Origin: Oscillatoria sp. FACHB-1407
GTDB lineage: Bacteria > Cyanobacteriota > Cyanobacteriia > Elainellales > Elainellaceae
Assembly: GCF_014697545.1 (NCBI RefSeq)
Contig: NZ_JACJSA010000010.1
Location: 217,332 to 281,331, forward strand
DNA: 64,000 bases
Direction: 5' to 3'
Below, piece by piece: positions 35,638 through 44,401 of this stretch. A program made the position numbers and the translations under genes. Position 1 is the first letter of the stretch; each line of letters opens with the position of its first letter. Below the pieces are notes generated by a model, which worked only from the letters and a program-made list of their open reading frames with translations, had not been told where the DNA came from and ran no database searches.

Positions 35638-36939
35638 CTAAACCAATGCCTGGGGATTGATGGTGTACCCAATATCCTGCAACAACGCAATATCGAGGCG
35701 GTTGGGTAGTTTGCGATCGCCAATCGTCAATGTTGGGTCCATCAGTGCCTCTGTACCCACCCCAGCCGCTATAAACTCATCCTGCACATGCCCGTCTGAA
35801 GTCAACGGAATCGGATTGCCACCGTTTTGTGCTCTGGCATGGGTTCCAGTAAATGCCCCGTTGCTCACCCAGTTATCAAAGGCATTGGATGTGCCGATAC
35901 CCAGGGCATGCCCCAGTTCATGCAGGGCGATCGTGAAGAAATCAGGCTGACCTCCGGGCAGATCATTGGCAGTGTCAGGAGTGGGGTCAAAGAACCAATT
36001 TTCTGACCGATCAAACCCCAAACTGGCTGTCCACGGTTCAAAATCCGCTCCTTGATAACGCTGCTCCAGACGGCTTCCTACAGTCCAAATACCGGATGGG
36101 CCACCCGTTGCGAGGGTGCCACCCACCCCATCAAATACTCTTGACCCGACAAATACAACTAGGTCATCAATCTCGGAGTCTGCGTTTAATTGCACTGCAA
36201 CATCCGTTTGCGGATTAACCACATTCAGACGAGTCCCAGGGGCGATCGCCTCAAATTCATCTTGAATGATCGCCTCCCAACGATCCGCAGCCGCTTCTAA
36301 AACTTGCCTGCGTGCTGGAGTGAACCACTGATCGGTATCAAAGCGATAGTCAAACTGAATGTTAAACGGTCGGGTAGGAGTTGGAACGGGCGCAGGAGTT
36401 GGCGTTGGCGTCGGCGTTGGTGTCGGCGTCGGCGTTGGTGTCGGCGTTGGCGTCGGCGTTGGCGTCAACGCTGGAGTCGGGGTCGGCGTTGGTGTAATGG
36501 GCACGGTCGGCTCTACAGGAGCAGGATCAGCGGCGATCGCCGTTGTGGCAATCAGCCGATAGCGAATCTCAGCACTCCCTGCACCCCGCCCTACAGAGAC
36601 GCGAATGTAATACACACCCGCTCCTAGCGTCTGTTGCACCGCCTCCGATACTCGACCTGCACGGGCAGAGCGTTGAATCACACCCCCCGTTTGATTGAGC
36701 AGTGCCAGATCGGCGTTAGCTCTTAATCCGGTTAAGGACAGGTTGAGGCTGCTACGATTAGCCAACCGAAAGCGATACATATCAATGCGATCGCCCCCTC
36801 CAAGCGACTCTCGTAGACTAGTGGTGGCTGCCCGCAGGTTGATCAATCTGGCTTGTCTTAAAGTATTGCCAGCGCGATCGCCTGAAACGGATTGAGAAAA
36901 CACACGCTGAACGGAGTGCAATAGCATAACGGCATTCAC
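35638..36939 (-). CDS. PPC-domain metalloprotease with Pro-Thr linker
   Basis: A 433-residue protein. Residues 20-135 are a PPC domain like those at 3.3 and 39 kb. A (Pro-Thr)n linker follows, then a metzincin-like protease with HELGHALG near residue 338 and a Met-turn-like ALMDPTL. The third zinc ligand expected after HExxHxxG is Thr; a histidine in SDGHVQDEF further on could take its place, as in leishmanolysin-like (M8) enzymes, which have a long insert there. No Sec signal peptide is seen, so a type I secretion route is possible. Activity is inferred. Confidence 0.85.
   Translation of the reverse strand: MNAVMLLHSVQRVFSQSVSGDRAGNTLRQARLINLRAATTSLRESLGGGDRIDMYRFRLANRSSLNLSLTGLRANADLALLNQTGGVIQRSARAGRVSEAVQQTLGAGVYYIRVSVGRGAGSAEIRYRLIATTAIAADPAPVEPTVPITPTPTPTPALTPTPTPTPTPTPTPTPTPTPTPTPAPVPTPTRPFNIQFDYRFDTDQWFTPARRQVLEAAADRWEAIIQDEFEAIAPGTRLNVVNPQTDVAVQLNADSEIDDLVVFVGSRVFDGVGGTLATGGPSGIWTVGSRLEQRYQGADFEPWTASLGFDRSENWFFDPTPDTANDLPGGQPDFFTIALHELGHALGIGTSNAFDNWVSNGAFTGTHARAQNGGNPIPLTSDGHVQDEFIAAGVGTEALMDPTLTIGDRKLPNRLDIALLQDIGYTINPQALV
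36391..36495. repeat. GGCGTTGGCGTC tandem repeat (Pro-Thr linker)
   Basis: Units of GGCGTC/GGCGTT/GGTGTC in phase encode about 17 Thr-Pro pairs of the metalloprotease linker on the minus strand. The plus-strand GVGVGV frame is an artefact of it. Confidence 0.85.
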
Positions 36940-36984
36940 AAATTGGATAGTTCAGTGCCCATAAGAGTACCCATCAATCAGTGT

Positions 36985-37087
36985 TATAGCTATCACCACT
37001 TCATTTCGGGCAGAGGGATGGGGGCTGTGCTCCCAGCCAGGGGTGGAACCCCTGCACCCCGTCCTAACCCAGGTGGCTACAGCTATA
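36985..37087 (+). repeat. MITE-like element with inverted TATAGCT ends
   Basis: TATAGCTATCACCACTTC at the left and GGTGGCTACAGCTATA at the right are inverted relatives of each other. Between them are GGGCAGAGGGATGGGGGCTG and AGCCAGGGGTGGAACCCCTGC. It has no reading frame. Other copies or fragments lie at 11269, 19452, 33975 and 34222. Confidence 0.65.
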
Positions 37088-37140
37088 GGTCAAATTCATA
37101 CAGATTTCATCAGTTCTTCTCCCATGACTGTATACCCTCA

Positions 37141-37177
37141 AAAAATCCCCTCTTCTTGTTACAGGAGAAGAGGGGAC
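37141..37177 (-). terminator. Rho-independent terminator of the 876-residue gene
   Basis: TCCCCTCTTCT pairs with AGAAGAGGGGA across a 9-base loop. On the minus strand the hairpin is followed by TTTTTT. It is 45 bases past the stop at 37222. Confidence 0.85.
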
Positions 37178-37221
37178 TCGTCAGGTGCGTCTACTGCAAA
37201 CCGTGAGATTTGCCAAACTAT

Positions 37222-39852
37222 CTAGATCAACGTCCAGAGTTCCACACCATTTAAGCCGTTGTCTGCTGAGAAGAACAATCTACCGCCGACATTGGTTAAA
37301 TTGTTTGGATTAGATTCATTCGCTGTGATCGTGTCAGGAGTAGCCGGAGTTGGGGGATCGGTGGTTGGATCTTCGGGGGTTCCAGGCGTCACAGTGACCC
37401 CAGGGCGAATATCAGCAACGAGTTGTGTCGTCTGCACCGTACCTTCGCTTGACCACAGCTCTCGACCCGTTGGCTGACCGTTGATATCCGTTCCCATTGT
37501 GAAGTACAGCCTAGTACCTACTGCCGTCAAATCCTCAATAGCGGGAGCCAGGGTAGGACGATTTGGAGTCAACAAGGTGGTCGTTGTGCCGTTGTAGGCA
37601 TACAACTCGACTCCCTCGCTGCCAGTTGCCAGGAAGTATAGGGTGTTGCCGACAACCGTTAGGTTACGTGGCGAGGAATTAGCAGGACCTGTGTTGATAT
37701 TGGTGATTCGAGTTACGGTGTCATTCGCCGCAATTTGCCACAGTTCTTCACCCGCACCATCCGCAAGGTTGTCTGCGGCGAAGTAGACATTGCCACCCAT
37801 GGCTACGATATTCCAGTCCACAGATAGAACATTGGACGATTCAATGCCATTCGTGAAGGAGTTGGCTAAGTTAAACGTCGTCAGGGTGCCGGTACTGCTC
37901 AATCGGCGCAATTCAGTGCCCTCTGAAGCGGTTGTTGCAACAAAATACAGATTGTCACCAATCGCCGTCAGCTTCGTTGGATTAGAACTTTCACCGTCGC
38001 CTGGTTGTAGGTCAAAGGCGATCGCCGCTGTGCCTGGGGTTGCGGTTCCTGCATTCGTGATCTTCCAGACCTCTCTACCCTTGTTGTTAGAAGCAGCGTT
38101 ATCCGTTGCGGCGTAGTACAAATCATTACCAATCGCAACCAAGTTGCCTGGTTGCAACCCTGCATCCGCAATCGCCGTAGCTGGGTTGTCTACGATAGCC
38201 GTTCCGGCAGCAGTGCCATCACTCCGCCACAGACGTTGGTTGGTTAACCCACTCACCGCCGAGAAGGTGAAGTAGAGATTGCTACCAACGGCAGTCAAAT
38301 TGTCTATAAAACCACCACCAGGGCTATTCGTTAGCTGAACCGTCGTACTGCCGTTATAAACCCAAAGTTGTGTTCCACTCGTTCCATCGTTCGCGATGAA
38401 GTACAAATTATTACCAACGGCAACGAAGTCAGAAAGGCTACCCGGTGACTGAGGTGTACCAAACACCCGAATTCGAGTGGTTTCCTCTAAGTTACCGCCT
38501 GTGGGTCCTCCCGTACTGCTCCACAAACCAATGCCAACCCCTGGTTCGTTTGCTGCAAAGTAGAGAGTGCCTCCTACCGCTGTGAGTTCACTAGGCTGAG
38601 AACTGGCTTGTCCTCCATCTGCATTAAAGGCAATGTCACGGGTGATCGTCGGCAATCCAAGCGTCGATTCAGCATACATGGTAAAGCTGTAGGGCGAACC
38701 AGTCGCGCCTGCCCCGGCTGATACTCGAAGGTAATAGGTGCCTGCACCCAAGGTGCCGCCGATTTGCTCAGGAGCACCAACCCCCCGTGTTGACGTGAGC
38801 AACGAGTCGAGCGTGCCATTGATATCTTTGAATAACTCCAGGTCAGCATTTCCAGTCGCCTGGTTTAATAGGTCAATCCCAACAAAACTTTGACTCTGTA
38901 ATTCAAAGCGGTAGAAATCAACGTCACTACCACCCACAAACTCCGCACGAACCGCTGTACGCTGACGAGCATTAGGGGGTGTAGTGATATTTAAGTCGTT
39001 AATGATGGTTGCTGTGCCTGCGGTATCTCCAACCGTATCTACAGGAGTCAACGCCACATTCAGAGTGTAGTTCGTATTGTTGCCTGGACCCGCCTGGAAG
39101 ACTCGGATGAAGTAGGTGCCACCGGCTTGGGCAATATTTTGCAACAAACTGTTGTTAGCATCCCCTGACGCAATCAAGCTCTGGTTAGCATCAAACAGTT
39201 GAATACTAGCACCTGCTGTTAACCCAGTCAGTTGCAGTGAGAGGTTGCCAGGGGTGGTAGGGCTAAAGGAGAAGAAGTCTTGAGGGTCAACGTCACCGAC
39301 AAAATCACTGAAGGTGCGTGGGGTGAAATCTACTGCTGGCAGTAAAGTTGGCACCAACGCTGAGGATGCCGCAAAGGTGTTACCGCCCGTATCAGGAGGT
39401 GGAGTTGTACCGCCACCCGGATTAGTCGGGTTAGTCGGGTTAGTCGGATTAGTGGGGTTATTTGGGTTAGTGGGGTTATTCGGGTTAGTCGGGTTAGTAA
39501 TCGGTGCGGCTGACATGCTGAGGGCATATCGAGTGGTGCCTGTGCGGCGTTGTACTCGGACAACATAAGTACCCGGGTCAAGGGATAAACTGTTCAACCG
39601 TTCTGGGCGGTTACGGGGGTTTCTTGATAGTCGAATCAGCCCACCACGATTATTGAGAAGCAGGACATCTGCATTCGCTGTTCTGGCAATGCCCGTCAGG
39701 TTGAGATTAAAACTGCTCCGAGCGGAAAGGGTAAACTTCCAGAAATCGTTGCCGTCTCTGGCAGAAAGAGCACCTCGTAGCGTTCTTGCTGTAGGGGTCA
39801 GCACCGTTGTCCTCGCTGTCCGCAGCGTGTTTCCTAGTTGAGCTCTCGCCAT
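37222..39852 (-). CDS. Large PPC-domain protein with ELW repeats
   Basis: An 876-residue protein. Three PPC modules (about 1-110, 155-270, 275-395) precede a C-terminal half made of repeated units of the form LTAVG-x-LYF-x-A-x-D...ELW-x-x-x-G, found in bacterial surface and secreted proteins and possibly beta-propeller in fold. An (NPTNPNNPTNP) linker lies near residue 115-150. There is no Sec signal peptide or transmembrane anchor, as with the other PPC proteins here. It ends at the strong terminator at 37141-37177. Function unknown; adhesion or a surface role is inferred. Confidence 0.82.
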   Translation of the reverse strand: MARAQLGNTLRTARTTVLTPTARTLRGALSARDGNDFWKFTLSARSSFNLNLTGIARTANADVLLLNNRGGLIRLSRNPRNRPERLNSLSLDPGTYVVRVQRRTGTTRYALSMSAAPITNPTNPNNPTNPNNPTNPTNPTNPTNPGGGTTPPPDTGGNTFAASSALVPTLLPAVDFTPRTFSDFVGDVDPQDFFSFSPTTPGNLSLQLTGLTAGASIQLFDANQSLIASGDANNSLLQNIAQAGGTYFIRVFQAGPGNNTNYTLNVALTPVDTVGDTAGTATIINDLNITTPPNARQRTAVRAEFVGGSDVDFYRFELQSQSFVGIDLLNQATGNADLELFKDINGTLDSLLTSTRGVGAPEQIGGTLGAGTYYLRVSAGAGATGSPYSFTMYAESTLGLPTITRDIAFNADGGQASSQPSELTAVGGTLYFAANEPGVGIGLWSSTGGPTGGNLEETTRIRVFGTPQSPGSLSDFVAVGNNLYFIANDGTSGTQLWVYNGSTTVQLTNSPGGGFIDNLTAVGSNLYFTFSAVSGLTNQRLWRSDGTAAGTAIVDNPATAIADAGLQPGNLVAIGNDLYYAATDNAASNNKGREVWKITNAGTATPGTAAIAFDLQPGDGESSNPTKLTAIGDNLYFVATTASEGTELRRLSSTGTLTTFNLANSFTNGIESSNVLSVDWNIVAMGGNVYFAADNLADGAGEELWQIAANDTVTRITNINTGPANSSPRNLTVVGNTLYFLATGSEGVELYAYNGTTTTLLTPNRPTLAPAIEDLTAVGTRLYFTMGTDINGQPTGRELWSSEGTVQTTQLVADIRPGVTVTPGTPEDPTTDPPTPATPDTITANESNPNNLTNVGGRLFFSADNGLNGVELWTLI
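39418..39498. repeat. GGGTTAGTC-type tandem repeat (Asn-Pro-Thr linker)
   Basis: Nine-base units GGGTTAGTC and GGGTTATTC encode the NPTNPN linker of the PPC gene on the minus strand. Confidence 0.8.
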
Positions 39853-40262
39853 GACGATTTCTCCCGCTATTGACTATTTGCAATTTAAGTTAGAGTTAGG
39901 TTTCCCTATCAAGGCTCAAAAACAATCACTATTTCTTTAAATTCATCTGAACTTAATTTAAGGTATTAACATCGCATTTATGCTAGCGAAAAGATCTAAG
40001 TTCCGCCTGATAGAAACACTGAAACTCGAAACCCCATCCGATGTTTTAGCCCCGGATAGGGTTTTGAGCATCGTTATTTTCAACTAGATCAATCTCATTT
40101 CCAATTTGGTATTTCTAACTAGAACTAAACGATTAATTTGAATTTGAAATCTATTTTTGAGTGAATTTTATTGTTCCAGTGGCAGAACGAAATTGGGATG
40201 TGTTTTGCATCACCTGTTGAGGTTTTGGGGTCACTTCTAATAGCTCTATCCACTTGATAGCC
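39853..40262. other. Spacer with one hairpin
   Basis: About 410 bases, AT-rich, with no gene. A hairpin at 40029-40064 (AAACCCCATCCG/CGGATAGGGTTT, one mismatch) may end the DUF4230 gene. Confidence 0.45.
40029..40064. terminator. Possible terminator after the DUF4230 gene
   Basis: AAACCCCATCCG and CGGATAGGGTTT form a 12-bp stem with one mismatch and a 12-base loop, flanked by TTTT on the plus side. Weak by position, 200 bases past the stop. Confidence 0.4.
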
Positions 40263-41027
40263 TTATTGAGGCGTTGTGGGGCAGGCATCCGCCGCCGGAG
40301 GTTGAGTTTCAATGGTGATGTCGCGATATCCAGCCGTGTTTAGCAGTTGGGTGACGACGAGCTTGGCGCGATCGCTCGCCTCCTGCAACACACCCTCAGT
40401 ACAGGCCGCTGCCACAATTTCATTCAGGGTTTCACGTTGAGCCAGGTCTTGCAACTCTGGAGCGGCATCGGGTCCCAACCCTAGAAAGCCGCGATCGTAG
40501 TCATACACGCGCGATCGCGTCACGTCAATTTTGCTGTCTAAGATTTCTGGTGGAGGCAGGCGCAGATAAACGCTATTCTCTGTGATGTCGATATCGCCAG
40601 ACTGCACCTTGGACAAGTCCACCCCAGCCCGCACTTCACCATAGGCAACATAGAGCAGGGTGGTTTTACCAACGACATAGCCACCAAAGGTGCGATCGCG
40701 GCTGGTGGGCACTACCGCTTGCATCGCAAAAACAGCAGTGGTCAATTCACTCACCCCCCGCACTTGCTCAACAACCACTGACTCGACATCGACTTGCGGC
40801 TCAGGTTGGGGCGGTAGAAATGCGGATTGCAGGGTATTGAGAAATTGGTCACCTGCTCGCCAAACTCCAATGCCGACAAATAAACCTGCCAGGGCGATGC
40901 CCCCGGTTAGCATGAGCGACAATTTTTTGAAGAAACCACCTCCCGATCGCCGTTGCAGCAATTGTTGCTCCAATGACGCCAGTCGCTCTTCGAGGTCGTG
41001 TCGATCTCCAAATTTATAGTTGCTCAT
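40263..41027 (-). CDS. DUF4230 membrane-anchored protein
   Basis: The ATG at 41027 (MSNYKFGDRHDLEERLASLEQQL) gives 254 residues; an upstream ATG would add only nine. After a short coiled-coil stretch comes one membrane segment (KKLSLMLTGGIALAGLFVGIGVW), then a soluble region with STLLYVAYGEV-like VGKTTLLYVAYGEVRAGVDL and SVYLRLPPPEILDSKIDVTRSRVYDYDRG, which is typical of DUF4230. Function is unknown. It diverges from ndhM with 224 bases between, and an in-frame cysteine near the end (DACPTT) is not a known motif. Confidence 0.85.
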   Translation of the reverse strand: MSNYKFGDRHDLEERLASLEQQLLQRRSGGGFFKKLSLMLTGGIALAGLFVGIGVWRAGDQFLNTLQSAFLPPQPEPQVDVESVVVEQVRGVSELTTAVFAMQAVVPTSRDRTFGGYVVGKTTLLYVAYGEVRAGVDLSKVQSGDIDITENSVYLRLPPPEILDSKIDVTRSRVYDYDRGFLGLGPDAAPELQDLAQRETLNEIVAAACTEGVLQEASDRAKLVVTQLLNTAGYRDITIETQPPAADACPTTPQ

Positions 41028-41251
41028 GCAAAAATCCTTCGCTTGGTAGATCAAACACCCGTTTGACTATGCAGGGGTGACGTTCTTACCGTCATTCTAG
41101 TTCCCCAGATTTGGGTATGGGCAGTGGCCCAATTGATTCCATCAGAATTCATTAATGATCTGGGGTTGAATTCTCATGGGAGTTGGAATTAAGTGCCAGC
41201 TCAAACCTTGTAGAATAACGGTATTGCACTCTAAATTCAGCTCTACGAACT

Positions 41252-41599
41252 ATGCTACTAAAGTCTACAACTCGTCATATTCGCATTTTTACTGCTGAGA
41301 TTGAGAATGACGAATTAGTACCTAGTGATGGTCAGTTGACACTTGATGTCGATCCTGACAACGAGCTGGTGTGGAATGATGCTGCGCTTCAGCAGGTCTA
41401 TCGCAAGTTTGATGAGCTGGTAGATGCGTATGCAGGGGCTGATTTAACAGACTACAATCTGCGGCGCATTGGCTCTGACTTGGAGCATTTTGTGCGATCG
41501 CTCCTTCAGTCGGGGCAAATCTCCTACAATCTGCAAAGCCGAGTCCGCAACTACAGTCTCGGCTTACCGAAGGTGGCTGCCGAGGGCAACGTATTTTAA
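41252..41599 (+). CDS. ndhM: NAD(P)H-quinone oxidoreductase subunit M
   Basis: NdhM is a peripheral subunit of the cyanobacterial and plastid NDH-1 complex, which carries out cyclic electron flow and respiration at thylakoids. The 115-residue length and [35 protein letters not shown] and the C-terminal NYSLGLPKV are diagnostic. No other ndh gene is nearby, as is common for this subunit. A palindromic element at 41618-41689 follows and could end its transcript. Confidence 0.95.
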   Translation: MLLKSTTRHIRIFTAEIENDELVPSDGQLTLDVDPDNELVWNDAALQQVYRKFDELVDAYAGADLTDYNLRRIGSDLEHFVRSLLQSGQISYNLQSRVRNYSLGLPKVAAEGNVF

Positions 41600-41617
41600 G
41601 AAACGAGACAAAATCGG

Positions 41618-41689
41618 GTAGGGGTAAAGCATTCGGATAGGAGGATAACCCTTCAACTCCAAACGCCCAAACGGATGCTTTGCCCCTAC
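41618..41689. repeat. Palindromic dispersed element (GTAGGGGTAAAGCATTCGG type)
   Basis: Arms GTAGGGGTAAAGCATTCGG and ACGGATGCTTTGCCCCTAC pair across about 35 bases. It is the same element as 25546-25619, where the arms read AGGGCGTAGCATTCGG. TTAAATTTTTG follows it on the plus strand, so it may also terminate ndhM. Confidence 0.7.
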
Positions 41690-41779
41690 TTAAATTTTTG
41701 TAACTCGCGCAGGCTGCGGAGGTCTAGGATATCCTGGTAAAACCGTCTTAGTCCCCGGTGCTGAGTAACTTCTGCGGAC

Positions 41780-44275
41780 ATGCTTTATTGCCCTAACTAC
41801 ACCTGTCAAACCCCCAACCCCGAAAGCCATAAATTCTGCCAGAAGTGCCGTACGTTGCTGCCACACCATTATTTATGGGCAGTGGGTGAAGGTGCGGGGC
41901 AGTTCCGGGCTGGCGATCTTTTGGGCGATCGCTATCTCTGCAAAGGTTCCCGAATCTTTTTAGATACCAAGCCTGGTCTATATTCCGCCGCTCCAGCCGA
42001 AATTCCACCCAATGTGGTTTCCTATTTGCGGTTGTCCCCTTATCGCATTCATATTCCTCAAATTTATGAGGTGCTCCCGTTAACGAATGCGTCCTGGTTG
42101 GTCTTGCTCGATCAGGCTGCCCTGGATAGCTCTGGTTTGGTGTTTGAGGGAGGTGCTCCGGCAGCGGACGTAGCAGCACCGCAATTGTTGCCTGCATTAA
42201 GCGATCGTTGGCAGTCGGCGTCTGCGATGCGTCAACTCAACTGGCTGTGGCAAATTGCCCATCTCTGGCAACCCCTCGCCAGTCAGCAGATGGCATCCAG
42301 TGTGTTAGCTCCAGAACTGGTGCGGGTCGAGGGAGCATTGGTGCGATTGCTGGAGTTACGATCCGATGGGTCTGATGCTGTGTCTTTGGCTCAGTTGGGA
42401 CAACTCTGGTCATCTTGGGTTCGACAGGCTCACCCGTCGATTTCTAGAGGATTAACTCAGATTTGCCAGCAGTTAACCCAGGGTCAGATTCGCAATGCAG
42501 AGCAGTTGATCAGCCAGTTAGACACGTTGCTGGATCAGGTGGGGCGATCGCTCTCTTACCAAATTCATGTTGCTGCTCGCACGGATCAGGGACCAAGTCG
42601 GCAACGCAACGAAGATTCCTGCTATCCCCCCAATGGCACGGTTACAACCCATACCCTGCAATCTGCCTCAGATACGGCTCTGGTGATTGTCTGTGATGGC
42701 ATCGGCGGACACCAAGGCGGTGATGTTGCTTCTAATCTCGCCATTCAAGCGGTACGGCAGCAGGTGCAATCCCTCTCATTAGAAACGCTAGACGCTGCAT
42801 CGCTAACGCTGGCATTGGAAAAAGCCGCCTGCGTGGCAAACGACCAGATCAGCCAGCGCAACGACAGCGAACAGCGGTTTGACCGTCAGCGCATGGGCAC
42901 CACATTAGTGATGGGACTGGTGCGGGGGCATGAGCTTTACATTACCCACGTGGGCGATAGTCGTGCCTATTGGGTGAGTCGCTACGGCTGTTATCAGGTG
43001 ACTCAAGATGATGATGTTGCCTCGCGTGAAGTGCGGTTGGGCTACAGTTCCTACCGGGAGGCATTGCAGCAACCCAGTGCCGGGTCGCTGGTACAAGCGT
43101 TGGGCATGGGTTCCTCGACTGTGCTGCATCCGACCGTACAGCGATTTGTTTTGGATGAAGACACTGTATTTTTGCTGTGCTCCGATGGATTGAGTGATAA
43201 CGATCGCGTTGAGGAAACCTGGGACACGACCCTATTGCCCCTGTTAGAAGGGAGAACGGACGTTGCGGTTGTCAGCCAACAACTCATCGAACTAGCCAAC
43301 ACCCGCAACGGACACGACAATGTCACGGTAGGTGTGTTTCACATTCGAGCGATGGTGAATCCCTTTGCTGATGAAATGCCGCCTGCAACAACCAGGGCGG
43401 TGTCTGCTCCAACATCGGGCACAGCAACGGTGATTCAAGAACGCTCTACCCAAGCCCAGCCTACTGCAACGGCTCCAGTGGTTGCCCCTAAGGTTAGTGC
43501 TGATCCAGCGATCGCCCCTGCGGGAGACAGCGAAGCCACTGCCAAGACCCAGGTCTTACCCACTCGCCAACGCCAATCCCTCAAGATCTTGCCGTTGTTA
43601 TTAGGAATCATTTTGCTCAGCTTAGGGGGTGGTTTACTCGCATATGCCCTCAACTTGTCCTTCCGAGGATGGGTCGATCGCCTGATTGGTTTAAATCCCC
43701 TGGCTGTCCCTCCGCCAACCCCTGCTACGCCATCCCCCACTCCGGTCACCCCCTCAACCCCGTTGCAAATTGGCTCGTTTCTGCAAATCACTCCATCTTC
43801 TGCGCCCGCTTCGCCTCAAGAGCCAGTCATTGTCCTATCTCGTCCAGGAAACTTGCGACCTCCGGTGGTCAGTGCCAGTACAGTGTCACCAGGGAGTATT
43901 GTGCAGGTGGTTAGAGTTCAAGCTACAACCCCCCAAGAACGGTGGGTCGAAGTCCGGCTCTGTTCCATTCCAGGCAATGCAGGGGTTACTCCTCAAGCAT
44001 CTGTGCTAACCCATCTGGTCACCTTGCCCGCCACCCCTATTTCCCCAGAGCCGACTCCGGGAATCCCCACGAATCCGGATGCTGGGGTATCTCCATCCCC
44101 ACTCAATCCGTCAGCAGTTCCCGCACCTCAACCCCTCCCACCTGGGGGAACTGGTTGGATTCTCGAAACCCAGATCTTGTCGCTGGTTGGCTCTAGACCG
44201 ACGCTGACCCCGCAGGAACAGGGAGTGTGTGGTCAGCCAGACGCTCCAGCAACGTCTGAACCCGCACTGTCGTAA
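41780..44275 (+). CDS. Membrane PP2C-type serine/threonine phosphatase with zinc ribbon
   Basis: The 831-residue protein starts with a zinc ribbon (C4, C9, C20, C23). Residues 35-250 look like a degenerate kinase-like region (GDLLGDRYLCKG; QLNWLWQIAHLW) without catalytic motifs. The PP2C domain spans about 265-525 with the metal residues in RNEDSCYP, VCDGIGGHQGG, THVGDSRAYWV, LCSDGLSDN and GHDNVTV. One membrane segment (601-625) leads to an outer proline-rich and SH3-like tail. It should remove phosphate from Ser/Thr of cytosolic proteins. The CHAT-FHA gene begins 127 bases downstream on the same strand, which suggests that the two are functionally linked. Confidence 0.9.
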   Translation: MLYCPNYTCQTPNPESHKFCQKCRTLLPHHYLWAVGEGAGQFRAGDLLGDRYLCKGSRIFLDTKPGLYSAAPAEIPPNVVSYLRLSPYRIHIPQIYEVLPLTNASWLVLLDQAALDSSGLVFEGGAPAADVAAPQLLPALSDRWQSASAMRQLNWLWQIAHLWQPLASQQMASSVLAPELVRVEGALVRLLELRSDGSDAVSLAQLGQLWSSWVRQAHPSISRGLTQICQQLTQGQIRNAEQLISQLDTLLDQVGRSLSYQIHVAARTDQGPSRQRNEDSCYPPNGTVTTHTLQSASDTALVIVCDGIGGHQGGDVASNLAIQAVRQQVQSLSLETLDAASLTLALEKAACVANDQISQRNDSEQRFDRQRMGTTLVMGLVRGHELYITHVGDSRAYWVSRYGCYQVTQDDDVASREVRLGYSSYREALQQPSAGSLVQALGMGSSTVLHPTVQRFVLDEDTVFLLCSDGLSDNDRVEETWDTTLLPLLEGRTDVAVVSQQLIELANTRNGHDNVTVGVFHIRAMVNPFADEMPPATTRAVSAPTSGTATVIQERSTQAQPTATAPVVAPKVSADPAIAPAGDSEATAKTQVLPTRQRQSLKILPLLLGIILLSLGGGLLAYALNLSFRGWVDRLIGLNPLAVPPPTPATPSPTPVTPSTPLQIGSFLQITPSSAPASPQEPVIVLSRPGNLRPPVVSASTVSPGSIVQVVRVQATTPQERWVEVRLCSIPGNAGVTPQASVLTHLVTLPATPISPEPTPGIPTNPDAGVSPSPLNPSAVPAPQPLPPGGTGWILETQILSLVGSRPTLTPQEQGVCGQPDAPATSEPALS

Positions 44276-44401
44276 TGCCTGATCAGGACGGAGCAGGACT
44301 GCTACCGATGAGAGTTAGTCTGTGCTCTCCTCCTGCATCCCGATACCGTATAGACTGGTAAAAAACTGATCACGTTTGGGTTTTGAAATCAATCTTTTTA
44401 C

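Noticed and set aside
36359..36562. GVGVGV-rich plus-strand frame
   Set aside because: Antisense of the Pro-Thr linker repeat of the metalloprotease.
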